NCBI GenBank assembly: GCA_017396945.1
Contig: JAFQKI010000008.1
Location: forward strand, 47,343 to 111,342
DNA from: Muribaculaceae bacterium
GTDB lineage: Bacteria; Bacteroidota; Bacteroidia; Bacteroidales; Muribaculaceae
Reading direction: 5' to 3'
DNA length: 64,000 nt
Under the pieces are notes generated by a model. That model was not told where the DNA came from, ran no database searches, and saw only the letters and a program-made list of their open reading frames with translations. The position numbers were made by a program, and so were the translations under genes. Of the stretch, positions 1-7,515 are shown piece by piece. How positions within the stretch are numbered: position 1 is the stretch's first letter; every line of letters begins with the position of its first letter.

Positions 1-89
1 TAAACACATAGCAACAAGGCGAGAATGATAGCGTGAAACACCACCGTCCCGATAATTCCGTAGTTGCGAGCTGTTGAGTTATTGACCAT
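1..89 (-). CDS. tonB: TonB-like energy transducer, N-terminal fragment
   Basis: This is the first 29 codons of a gene cut by the window edge. The peptide opens with MVNNSTARNYG, followed by a hydrophobic run (IIGTVVFHAIILALLLCV) that looks like the single N-terminal membrane anchor of TonB. The ATG lies 13 bases after the exbD stop, so it is the last visible member of a pdxJ-exbB-exbD-tonB operon. TonB couples the proton-driven ExbB/ExbD motor to outer-membrane receptors such as SusC. The assignment rests on the anchor and on gene order, since the periplasmic and C-terminal domains lie outside the window. Confidence 0.7.
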   Translation of the reverse strand, partial: MVNNSTARNYGIIGTVVFHAIILALLLCV

Positions 90-102
90 GCTAATGCGTG
101 TT

Positions 103-558
103 TTAAAGATTTGTCTCAGCCGGTTGTGCAATCGTCGGCGCGGTAGCCGAAGATGCAGGCTTGGTCGCAAGCACCATATTGAGATTGTTGCTTGCCACTA
201 AGTTTAAGATCTCCACAATTTTACCATAAGGAATGGTTTCATCGGCATACAGAGCGATGTAACTTCCGGGGTCTTGAACTTGAATGTTTTGTAGAAAACT
301 CACAAGGTGGGTCTCGTCAAGCGGTGTCGCTTCCCCCTCACCATATACGGCATAGATTTTTTGATCTTTGTCGATAAAGACACGAGTGCCGGGTTTAAGA
401 GTGGTCTGCTCGTTGCTTTGAGGCAAATTTACCTCAAACGCCGTAGGGAACACAAACGTCGATGTCACCATAAAAAACACAAGCAACAAGAAGATAACGT
501 CGGTCAAAGACGCCATCGAAAACGTTGCGAGTTGTTCATGTTGTCGTTTTAGTGCCAT
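103..558 (-). CDS. exbD: ExbD/TolR biopolymer transport protein
   Basis: This 151-residue protein has the ExbD/TolR plan: a short cytoplasmic N-terminus, one membrane helix at about residues 17-38 containing the proton-relay Asp in SLTDVIFLLLVFFM, and a periplasmic domain. It forms the inner-membrane motor with ExbB and energises TonB. The C-terminus carries a Pro/Ala/Thr-rich tail after the folded domain. It follows exbB by 9 bases and precedes the tonB start by 13, so the three are almost certainly co-transcribed. TolR is the alternative name in a Tol-Pal context, but no tolB or pal gene is visible here. Confidence 0.88.
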   Translation of the reverse strand: MALKRQHEQLATFSMASLTDVIFLLLVFFMVTSTFVFPTAFEVNLPQSNEQTTLKPGTRVFIDKDQKIYAVYGEGEATPLDETHLVSFLQNIQVQDPGSYIALYADETIPYGKIVEILNLVASNNLNMVLATKPASSATAPTIAQPAETNL

Positions 559-567
559 ATCGAGATA

Positions 568-1239
568 TTATTGAGCGGGCTCGTTGAGCAAGTCCATAAA
601 TTCCATTGTCTTAGATTCCAATTGGTTCATCACTTTATTGATGCGAGCAACCAAGTAGTTGTAAGCAAACAATGAGATAATACCAACGATGAGACCGGCA
701 ACGGTTGTAACCAATGCGGTGTAAATACCATCGGCAAAAGCTCCGATGCTTGCCGAAGAGCCTGAATTGGCAATGTCAAAAAACGCTTGCACCATACCGA
801 TAACCGTACCAAGGAAGCCGAGCATTGGCGCGCCTGCCGCTGTTGTGGCAAGCCAAGATAGACCCTTTCCAAGATTGGCGACCTCGATATTTCCTGCGTT
901 TTCAATGGCGACAAGCACATCGTTCATAGGACGACCGATGCGGCTGATACCTTTTTTCACAAGGCGAGCGTATGGCGAACCGTTATTGTTACACAAATTA
1001 ATTGCGCTCTCAATTTCCCCTTCATGAATATAGCCTTTAATGCGTTTCATAAAAGTGTCGTCCTCTTTGGCAGCCGCGTTTACAACAATTGCTCGTTCGA
1101 CAAAGATGTAGATACACACGAGTGATAACAATGCCAATGGTATCATAATGAAACCACCTTCAAGGCATAGTTGCCAAATTGATAACTCTTTAGGGGAAGT
1201 AGCCGGAGCAGCCGCAAGTATTGATGTTAAAATTGCCAT
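568..1239 (-). CDS. exbB: ExbB/TolQ/MotA-family proton channel
   Basis: This 223-residue protein has three predicted membrane helices, at about residues 28-48, 130-152 and 175-197, separated by a cytoplasmic loop. The segment from ATTAAGAPMLGFLGTVIGMV into the following helix is the conserved ExbB/TolQ core. It forms the pentameric proton channel around the ExbD helices. The N-terminus is short and lacks the long Ala/Pro-rich extension of some Bacteroidetes paralogues. It sits 39 bases downstream of pdxJ on the same strand and 9 bases before exbD. Confidence 0.9.
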   Translation of the reverse strand: MAILTSILAAAPATSPKELSIWQLCLEGGFIMIPLALLSLVCIYIFVERAIVVNAAAKEDDTFMKRIKGYIHEGEIESAINLCNNNGSPYARLVKKGISRIGRPMNDVLVAIENAGNIEVANLGKGLSWLATTAAGAPMLGFLGTVIGMVQAFFDIANSGSSASIGAFADGIYTALVTTVAGLIVGIISLFAYNYLVARINKVMNQLESKTMEFMDLLNEPAQ

Positions 1240-1278
1240 AATGATTTATTGTGACTTTAATGATATTATTTAAATGGG

Positions 1279-1995
1279 TTAGACTAAACACTCTTTATAA
1301 CGTTTAATCGTGGTCTCCAATCCCAAGTATATTGCGCTTGAGATTAAAGCGTGACCTATCGAAACCTCGTTGAGATAAGGTACTTGTTCGTGGAAATACT
1401 TAAGATTTTCAAGGCTGAGGTCATGACCGGCATTCACTCCAAGTCCGGCTTTATGAGCCGCGATGCTTGCGACGACATAGGGAGCAACCGCCTTTTCGGG
1501 ATCGGTGGGATACATGTCGGCGTATGGTTTTGTGAACAGTTCTACGCGATCGGCACCTGCTTTTGCCGCCATTTTGATATTTTCGGGATCGGTATCGACA
1601 AATATCGAGGTTCTGATACCGGCTTCACGCAACGTGTCAACGATATTTGAGAGAAACTCAAAATGAGCGGCGACATTCCATCCAGCATTTGATGTCAACG
1701 CGTCGGGCGCATCAGGAACGAGAGTTACTTGCTCAGGTTTCACTTTCAACACCAAGTCCATGAACTCTGGAGAAGGATAACCCTCGATATTGAATTCGGT
1801 TTTTACCAACGGACGCAATGTCATCACATCGGCACGACGTATGTGGCGTTCATCAGGGCGAGGATGCACTGTAATGCCGTCGGCTCCAAAACGCTCACAA
1901 TCGACCGCGACTTGCTGAACATCGGGGTCATTCTCCCCGCGAGCATTGCGCAGAGTGGCTATTTTGTTTATGTTTACACTTAAATTAGTCTTCAT
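1279..1995 (-). CDS. pdxJ: Pyridoxine 5'-phosphate synthase PdxJ
   Basis: This is a full-length 238-residue PdxJ. The enzyme condenses 1-deoxy-D-xylulose 5-phosphate with 3-amino-2-oxopropyl phosphate to give pyridoxine 5'-phosphate in the DXP-dependent vitamin B6 pathway. Visible family signatures are [15 protein letters not shown] at the N-terminus, [16 protein letters not shown] (substrate-binding His/Arg cluster), [18 protein letters not shown] and [11 protein letters not shown] near the C-terminus. The protein is a cytosolic TIM barrel. It heads the minus-strand operon with exbB, exbD and tonB and is divergent from nadK, an arrangement common in Bacteroidetes. A box fitting TAnnTTTG (as TAATTTTG) lies about 85 bases upstream. 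Confidence 0.96.
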   Translation of the reverse strand: MKTNLSVNINKIATLRNARGENDPDVQQVAVDCERFGADGITVHPRPDERHIRRADVMTLRPLVKTEFNIEGYPSPEFMDLVLKVKPEQVTLVPDAPDALTSNAGWNVAAHFEFLSNIVDTLREAGIRTSIFVDTDPENIKMAAKAGADRVELFTKPYADMYPTDPEKAVAPYVVASIAAHKAGLGVNAGHDLSLENLKYFHEQVPYLNEVSIGHALISSAIYLGLETTIKRYKECLV

Positions 1996-2077
1996 CTTTA
2001 TAAAAAAAGCTATGATATTTCCTTATAATTGCGATGATTAAAGAATTATTTGTAAATTTGTCACCGGTTTCAAACCA

Positions 2078-2085
2078 CAAAATTA
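2078..2085 (-). promoter_or_regulatory. Candidate -7 box for pdxJ
   Basis: The plus-strand CAAAATTA reads TAATTTTG on the minus strand and fits the Bacteroidetes -7 consensus TAnnTTTG. It would give a leader of roughly 75 bases before the pdxJ ATG. No clear -33 element was identified. Confidence 0.45.
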
Positions 2086-2096
2086 ATCAGAAATAA

Positions 2097-2104
2097 TAAA
2101 TTTG
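2097..2104 (+). promoter_or_regulatory. Candidate -7 box for nadK
   Basis: TAAATTTG fits TAnnTTTG and lies about 80 bases before the nadK start. A second identical box is at 2053-2060, so either could be used. Both overlap the divergent pdxJ promoter region. Confidence 0.4.
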
Positions 2105-2183
2105 CGAAACATTTGGCATTAAAAGATTACCCTAAATTGCAAAATAATAGCTGATTTATAGAAGTTCCCTTAAGTTTAAAACG

Positions 2184-3056
2184 ATGGTAATAGCGATTTA
2201 CGGAAATAAGTATCAATCAGAACATCTCAATGAACTCAATGAGTTTTTCGGCATTTTGTCGCATCACAATGATGTTAAGGTGTTGATGGAATACACTTTC
2301 TATAATTATCTGTGTCGTGTGTTACCGTCTCAACCGGTGGTCGCCGATGTAATAAAAGGTGACAATTTCACTGCCGATCTGGCTCTAAGTATCGGTGGCG
2401 ATGGCACATTTCTGCGCACCGCCCAATGGGTATCAGATAAAGCAATCCCCATTTTGGGAATAAACACCGGACATCTCGGCTATCTCGCCGATGTGCACAT
2501 CACCGAGGCCGCAACCGCCATCGATGATATTATCTCAGGAAAATATCAGATTGAGCAACGCTCGCTTATAGAGGTCTTGTCAGAAGGGACGAAAATCGAA
2601 GGTTGGCAATATGCCCTCAATGAGGTGGCAATTTTAAAGCAAGACACCGCATCAATGATTTCGATGCACACCGAGATTGACGGAGTGAAACTTGCCACTT
2701 ATCTTGGTGACGGATTGATTATATCGACTCCGACAGGGAGTACCGGTTACAACCTCTCGGTGGGCGGACCGATTTTGGAGCCTTGCACCCCCAATTGGGT
2801 CATTTCCCCAATTGCCGCACATTCGCTAACAATGCGTCCGTTAGTCATCAGCAACAATCGAGAGTTGTCAATCACGACAACCTCCCGCTCAAATTCATAT
2901 CGCCTGAGCCTTGACGGTCGTTCGACAACGCTTCCCGAAGGCTCAACTATCAAATTGCGTAAAGCTCAGTTTGCGATACATGTGGTGCAACGTCCAGGAC
3001 ACCATTTCACCGAGACATTGCGCAACAAACTGCTTTGGGGCATCGATAACCGATAG
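2184..3056 (+). CDS. nadK: NAD kinase
   Basis: This 290-residue enzyme phosphorylates NAD to NADP. The ATP-grasp-like GGDGT motif occurs in ALSIGGDGTFLRTA, with its catalytic Asp. The conserved ALNEVAI segment (NE motif) and the glycine-rich stretch GDGLIISTPTGSTGYNLS follow in the normal order, ending in SVGGPIL. Length is normal for bacterial NadK. The gene starts about 190 bases from the divergent pdxJ start and is followed after 13 bases by a YgjP-like metallopeptidase gene, so the two are probably co-transcribed. Confidence 0.95.
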   Translation: MVIAIYGNKYQSEHLNELNEFFGILSHHNDVKVLMEYTFYNYLCRVLPSQPVVADVIKGDNFTADLALSIGGDGTFLRTAQWVSDKAIPILGINTGHLGYLADVHITEAATAIDDIISGKYQIEQRSLIEVLSEGTKIEGWQYALNEVAILKQDTASMISMHTEIDGVKLATYLGDGLIISTPTGSTGYNLSVGGPILEPCTPNWVISPIAAHSLTMRPLVISNNRELSITTTSRSNSYRLSLDGRSTTLPEGSTIKLRKAQFAIHVVQRPGHHFTETLRNKLLWGIDNR

Positions 3057-3069
3057 CATCGCGACAAAA

Positions 3070-3780
3070 ATGGCAACAAACAGCACCGAGTTTCATTATG
3101 AACCGCTTGGAGTGGTGCATCTCACCATGCGCACCAACTCGCGCAGCATCACAGCCCGGTGGAAAAACGGCAAAGTGTTTCTCAATGTGCCCCGTGGCGT
3201 CAAGTATGATGAGATTATGCGTGCTTTGGAGCAGTTTACCCCCAACTTGCTACGCAAGAAACCTCGACTCTCATTTTTCGACGGACAAGAAATCTCCCTT
3301 GCCGATTTCGCGATAATTATCAAACGGCAAACTATTGCTCCGACAAAAATACTGTCACAAGCGCGATTGCCGGTTTCTTCGATTGAGGTTGGCTCAGATT
3401 GGGATTTTGACAGCGAGGAAACGACACAAGCTATCAGCCGACTGATGTGTGGTATCTCACTGAGACTTGCCCCACAATTGCTCATCCCACGAGCCGAGCA
3501 GTTGGCGCGACAAGTCGGAGCCACCCCGTCAGGATGGTCAATCTCACGCGGACATCGTGTTTTGGGGCATTGCAACCGGCACCGACACATTGCGCTATCA
3601 CACATTATATTGTTCCTGCCTCAACATCTGCGCGACTATATCGTGTTTCACGAACTCGCCCACCTTACCGAAATGAACCACAGCCCACGCTTCCACCGCC
3701 TCTGCAACCAATACTGCAACAGTCAGGAAGCCCTTTACTCCAAGCAACTCAACTCCTACCCTTGGCCACTGCTGAAGTAA
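3070..3780 (+). CDS. YgjP-like (DUF45) zinc metallopeptidase
   Basis: This 236-residue protein belongs to the YgjP/WLM-like group of small zincin-fold proteins. The zinc-binding HELAH is at residues 194-198 and is followed by the family's NHSPRFHRL, which supplies the third ligand His. The preceding stretch GHCNRHRHIALSHIILFLP corresponds to the usual W-G-S-C-x...INLNWRL block, although the canonical WGSC is altered to LGHC. The ATG at 3070 is chosen because an upstream extension would run back through nadK in another frame. The cellular substrate of this family is not established; it sits in a probable operon with nadK. Confidence 0.8.
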   Translation: MATNSTEFHYEPLGVVHLTMRTNSRSITARWKNGKVFLNVPRGVKYDEIMRALEQFTPNLLRKKPRLSFFDGQEISLADFAIIIKRQTIAPTKILSQARLPVSSIEVGSDWDFDSEETTQAISRLMCGISLRLAPQLLIPRAEQLARQVGATPSGWSISRGHRVLGHCNRHRHIALSHIILFLPQHLRDYIVFHELAHLTEMNHSPRFHRLCNQYCNSQEALYSKQLNSYPWPLLK

Positions 3781-3961
3781 CAATAATCATTTTCATTTGC
3801 TCAAATAACTCTTCCGCCTCATTTTTATGTAAACCGGCTTTAACGGTCTCTGCAATCTGTGTAGCGATTTCTGCCGGATTTTGAACAGCTATATCACTCT
3901 TGATATGATACAATCCCAAGCGATTTGCCAACGGAGCATAGAAGTAGCCTGTCTCACCGGC
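3749..3961 (-). pseudogene. Degenerate fragment resembling the RelA/SpoT linker region
   Basis: An open frame of 70 codons on the minus strand begins directly after a stop codon, has no ATG and overlaps the 3' end of the YgjP gene by 32 bases. Its N-terminal part, ETGYFYAPLANRLGLYHIKS, closely resembles the (p)ppGpp synthetase/hydrolase signature [FY]APLAHRLG-[LI]-x-x-[IL]-K-x-[ED]. After that point it no longer follows the RSH family, and the origin of the tail was not recognised. No HD or synthetase domain lies upstream in any frame. I read it as a relic of an RSH gene joined to other DNA. Chance resemblance is possible but seems less likely given the 15-residue match. Confidence 0.4.
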
Positions 3962-4085
3962 TCACATTGTTTTTTACCGATTTACAACGAATAACCAACC
4001 TAAGATTAGCCACCTATAAGAGTGTAAAAAAGACGCAAAACGGCACAAAATCTCCTGAAAATCGTCAGTCAACTGACAAAATTTA
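3962..4085. other. Intergenic strip between the RSH-like remnant and the exporter operon
   Basis: No gene was recognised here. The stretch is A+T-rich and contains one half of a repeated motif (AAAATCGTCA followed by an inverted CTGAC) near 4062-4080. The second copy forms the terminator hairpin at 4086-4119. Confidence 0.4.
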
Positions 4086-4125
4086 CATTAAAATCGTCAA
4101 TAGGCTGACGATTTTAATGTTTTTT
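4086..4125. terminator. Hairpin terminator at the end of the exporter operon
   Basis: A perfect 13-base inverted repeat (CATTAAAATCGTC at 4086-4098, its complement at 4107-4119) with an 8-base loop overlaps the stop codon of the last permease gene. On the plus strand it is followed by six T, and on the minus strand by a T-rich run. It can act in either direction, mainly to end the minus-strand operon. Confidence 0.65.
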
Positions 4126-5313
4126 CTTCTTGAAGAAGCGGTGTTGCGCATAGCACGCAAGGAGTGAGGTCATGAAATATATTGCCGTCAATGCCCACAA
4201 CATTTGATATGGTGTGGCGTTTTGCGCAAGTGTCGCGCCATTGGTATTGATGCGCACAAATCCCTCAATGCCCCACGTCGCCGGCACAAGCTGACTGAAA
4301 ATGCTCCATGGGTAATCAATGGCATATCTCGGCCAGGTCAAGCCCGAAAGAAATAAAAACACTACCGACGAGAAAACTATAATGAGCATTGATGTCTCCC
4401 GCTCTTTCACAAATCCTTGTATCGTCATTCCCATAAACACCGACGCGAAAAGCAACGGCAATATAAACAATACCGCATCAATTGGATGCTCTGCCATCGG
4501 CAGGTCAAAAATCCAAGGAACGATGTGCAACACATATATGATAAGAGGCAAATATATCGTCACATAACACAACGCCTTGCCCATTAATGTAGCTGTAGGT
4601 GGTGCCTTTACCGCAATAAGGTCGTGACCATGGTTGCGACGTCGGCGTTCACGAGCTGTTCCGCAAAGCATTGTTACCCCAAGCATGAGACTCTGTTGCA
4701 AAATTAATATCAAAATCCCTGGCATTACAAATGACGCAAACCCCTGCTGTGTGTTCCCCAAAAACGTTGATTGCGAGCCTACGGCACTCGTCGGCAAACT
4801 ACCTGAGGCAAGACCCGCGACATCGATTTTCTCTTGACGTATCTGCGCACCGGTGGCAAGTTGGATATTGGTGAGTGTCGTCAAGAACTCGCGATAACGT
4901 ATGAGCAAACTCATATCGGAGTAAAACGGCACAACCGCCTGCTCCCCACGAGCTATTTTGGTGGCATAATCCTCCGGAATAACCATTATGCCATAACAAG
5001 CCTTCTCGGCGTGCCAACGGCGTGCCTCTTCAAGCGACGCGGCATATCCCACCGACTTCATCGATTGCGTGGCATCAATCATTCTCACCAATTCACGACT
5101 TTCGGGAGTGCGACTATCGTCAACCACCACAAATGGTATCTCCTCAACAATCTCAGGGTTGTATATCAACGTGTAAACCAACGGATAAAGCAACGGCAAC
5201 GCAAAGAAAAACAATAACGCTCCAGCGTCGTGAAACACAACGTAAAATTCCCTGCGCCACACTCTGAATAGTGCCACTATCCAGCTTTCTAATTTCTTAA
5301 GTAATGTTTTCAT
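4114..5313 (-). CDS. ABC-2 type transporter permease (second of pair)
   Basis: This 399-residue inner-membrane protein has the ABC-2 permease plan. One N-terminal helix (about residues 30-50) is followed by a periplasmic domain of about 160 residues and a C-terminal bundle of five or more helices. The pattern resembles YhhJ/YbhR-type permeases of drug or macromolecule exporters. It is the last gene of a minus-strand operon (TolC, HlyD, permease, permease) and starts 13 bases after its paralogue. No ATP-binding domain occurs in the protein or next to it, so the energising ATPase must be encoded elsewhere. The C-terminus ends in a basic FFKKKKH tail. The substrate cannot be inferred. Confidence 0.85.
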   Translation of the reverse strand: MKTLLKKLESWIVALFRVWRREFYVVFHDAGALLFFFALPLLYPLVYTLIYNPEIVEEIPFVVVDDSRTPESRELVRMIDATQSMKSVGYAASLEEARRWHAEKACYGIMVIPEDYATKIARGEQAVVPFYSDMSLLIRYREFLTTLTNIQLATGAQIRQEKIDVAGLASGSLPTSAVGSQSTFLGNTQQGFASFVMPGILILILQQSLMLGVTMLCGTARERRRRNHGHDLIAVKAPPTATLMGKALCYVTIYLPLIIYVLHIVPWIFDLPMAEHPIDAVLFILPLLFASVFMGMTIQGFVKERETSMLIIVFSSVVFLFLSGLTWPRYAIDYPWSIFSQLVPATWGIEGFVRINTNGATLAQNATPYQMLWALTAIYFMTSLLACYAQHRFFKKKKH

Positions 5314-5326
5314 AATTGATAAGATT

Positions 5327-6493
5327 TCAAGGAATATAAACAGGTTTAAGACAAGCGCGTTTCAACCGCCATAGCAGTAACGACGCAATAAGAGGAAACA
5401 GCAGTAACGAGATAAAATACCACCGGGAGTAATATAACGCTATGCCGTTAAGTGCCTGATCAACATAAATTAAAAAGTAATAACGCAGTGGTATGATATA
5501 GCCAAAAACAGCTATTGCGCCATACATATCTTCTAACGGAAACGAAAAGCCGGTCACCGAAAACGAGAGTATCCCCACAAGCGAAACGACGCTCAACGCA
5601 AGTCGCAAATTAGGGATTATGCAACAAAATATCAATGCCATCGCCTGACATGCGATAACAAGCAACACCATTGCCAAAATCATTATCCCGGCATTGCTGT
5701 GAAGCGGGAAATGATAATACCCATATAAAATTGACTGTATGGCAACGCCAACGATTGAGAATATAACCGTTTGAGGCAATAATTTACCCACAATGGCGAT
5801 TGTTATTGAACCGCCGGCTCCATTTATCCACTTGATTGACGAACCGGTTTTTATCTCACTGCATATTGAAAATGCGGTGGTCAGCAACACCATCAACGCA
5901 ATAACTCCGGGGATAAAAGAGTTTCCAAGATATATCGAGTAGCTCGCCCACGGATTACCCATCGGGTGGTCTTGCATCACCATTGGTTGCAGAAGTGCTC
6001 CCACTTGTGCCTCATCGGCCCCGGTAGAAACGAGTGTGGTTTTGACGATTGACCCCGATGTGGACACCGCAATCGTTTTAAACCCTTTAAATGATAATGT
6101 TCCGGGGATAAAGAAAGCCATGTTTGAATAATAAGCTACCGACGTCGATCGCCCACTCAACGCATCACGTTCAAAATTGTCAGGCACAAGGAAAAATCCG
6201 AAAATTTCCCCACTCTTGACCATATCCATGGCATTTTGGAAATCGGTTGCCTGATATTTTATGTCAATCAACTCCGATGCGCCGAGCGAACGCATCATCT
6301 CGCGCGACATCTTGGAATTATCCCGATCGACAACAGCGGTTGGAACTTTCAGGGGCAAGCCCTCACCGAGCAAACTGAGAAAAAACAACGTGAAACCAAT
6401 GGGGATAAGCACCATGGTAAAGAGATATATGCGGCGACTTGTCAATCGGCGCACCTCTCGCTTCATCGTATTTCTCAATTCATCAGCTCGCAT
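5327..6493 (-). CDS. ABC-2 type transporter permease (first of pair)
   Basis: This 388-residue protein is a paralogue of the following permease gene and has the same topology: one N-terminal helix near residues 24-44, a large extracytoplasmic domain and a C-terminal multi-helix bundle from about residue 190. The pair would form a heterodimeric inner-membrane channel. Its start lies 12 bases after the HlyD-family gene. The two permeases share layout but are well diverged, so the duplication is old. Like its partner it lacks any nucleotide-binding domain. Confidence 0.85.
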   Translation of the reverse strand: MRADELRNTMKREVRRLTSRRIYLFTMVLIPIGFTLFFLSLLGEGLPLKVPTAVVDRDNSKMSREMMRSLGASELIDIKYQATDFQNAMDMVKSGEIFGFFLVPDNFERDALSGRSTSVAYYSNMAFFIPGTLSFKGFKTIAVSTSGSIVKTTLVSTGADEAQVGALLQPMVMQDHPMGNPWASYSIYLGNSFIPGVIALMVLLTTAFSICSEIKTGSSIKWINGAGGSITIAIVGKLLPQTVIFSIVGVAIQSILYGYYHFPLHSNAGIMILAMVLLVIACQAMALIFCCIIPNLRLALSVVSLVGILSFSVTGFSFPLEDMYGAIAVFGYIIPLRYYFLIYVDQALNGIALYYSRWYFISLLLFPLIASLLLWRLKRACLKPVYIP

Positions 6494-6505
6494 CTAATCA
6501 CATCA

Positions 6506-7510
6506 TTATTTCTTGAAAATAGCTGTCATTCCGGGCCTTAATCCGGGAATTGGGTCCTCAAATCTCGCTTTGATTTTAAACGTGCGACTATCCCATTCGC
6601 CGGTTGACTTGGTAGAGCGCCATACAGCATAATCACCCATGTCGCCCACATAATAAATTTTTGCCGTCAGTGTGTTATCTCCAAGTGCTGGGACTTGTAT
6701 CTCTATCTCACTTCCCATTGCAAACCGTTGCAACATCTCTTCACGCACGTTAAACGTTACCCAGCGGTCATCATGTTTCAACACACTCATCAATGGTGCT
6801 CCAAGAGCGACCAACTCTCCCTGTTCGGGATAAATCTCAGAGATAATGCCGTCACACGGAGCCGTGAGATATTGATCATCGAGCAATGCCTCAACCTCCT
6901 GCACTCCGCCACGAGCCACACCCACCATAGCCTCGGCACTCGCACGATCTTCGGGTTGCGCGCCCTCTTTTGCCATGAGATATTGACTGTGAGCGGCATT
7001 CTCGGCAGCCGTAGCGGCTTGATAGGCGGCAAACGCCTCGTCACGTTTTTGCTCCGACACTACATTTTGTGAATATAGCGACTCCATGCGGTCGTATGTT
7101 TTCTTTGCGATGGTCGAAGCCGCAATGGCTTGTTGCCACAGGTCGTAAGCCGATTGCACAATCTGAGAGCGTGTCCCGCTGTCAACCTTCCTGTTTTGAG
7201 CCGTTGCGGCACTCTCCATTGCCTCGGCTTGCATTAATTTGGCGTATGCCACCGATGAATGAATGTGAATGAGCGTGTCACCGGCTTTGACGGTATCACC
7301 CTCTCTCACATAAATGTCAGTTACCCTTCCCGGTAACATTCCCGACACCTTAACAGTGGTTCCCTCTACTTGCCCTTGAATGATTTCAGCCGGCTTGTTT
7401 ATAAATAGAAAGCCTATGATTGAGACAATTATCAAGGCGGCGATAATTACTCCGAGAGCAATCATCAACGACCTGTTTTCACGAGCTTCAGTAATTTTAT
7501 CGTTGTCCAT
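6506..7510 (-). CDS. HlyD-family membrane fusion protein
   Basis: This 334-residue periplasmic adaptor has an N-terminal membrane anchor (about residues 14-35), then the biotinyl-lipoyl half motif VKVSGMLPGRVTDIYVREGD. A long Ala/Gln-rich helical hairpin spans residues 90-205, and the second lipoyl half starts at LTAPCDGIISEIYPEQGE. The last third is the beta-barrel domain, ending in GLRPGMTAIFKK. Such adaptors bridge inner-membrane ABC-2 permeases and a TolC channel, as in EmrA or YhiI systems. It lies 5 bases from the TolC-type gene upstream and 12 bases from the first permease. Confidence 0.9.
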   Translation of the reverse strand: MDNDKITEARENRSLMIALGVIIAALIIVSIIGFLFINKPAEIIQGQVEGTTVKVSGMLPGRVTDIYVREGDTVKAGDTLIHIHSSVAYAKLMQAEAMESAATAQNRKVDSGTRSQIVQSAYDLWQQAIAASTIAKKTYDRMESLYSQNVVSEQKRDEAFAAYQAATAAENAAHSQYLMAKEGAQPEDRASAEAMVGVARGGVQEVEALLDDQYLTAPCDGIISEIYPEQGELVALGAPLMSVLKHDDRWVTFNVREEMLQRFAMGSEIEIQVPALGDNTLTAKIYYVGDMGDYAVWRSTKSTGEWDSRTFKIKARFEDPIPGLRPGMTAIFKK

Positions 7511-7515
7511 ATTTA

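Noticed and set aside
2911-3069. N-terminal extension of the YgjP-like protein
   Set aside because: The extension overlaps the conserved C-terminus of nadK in another frame. The ATG at 3070 gives the normal family length.
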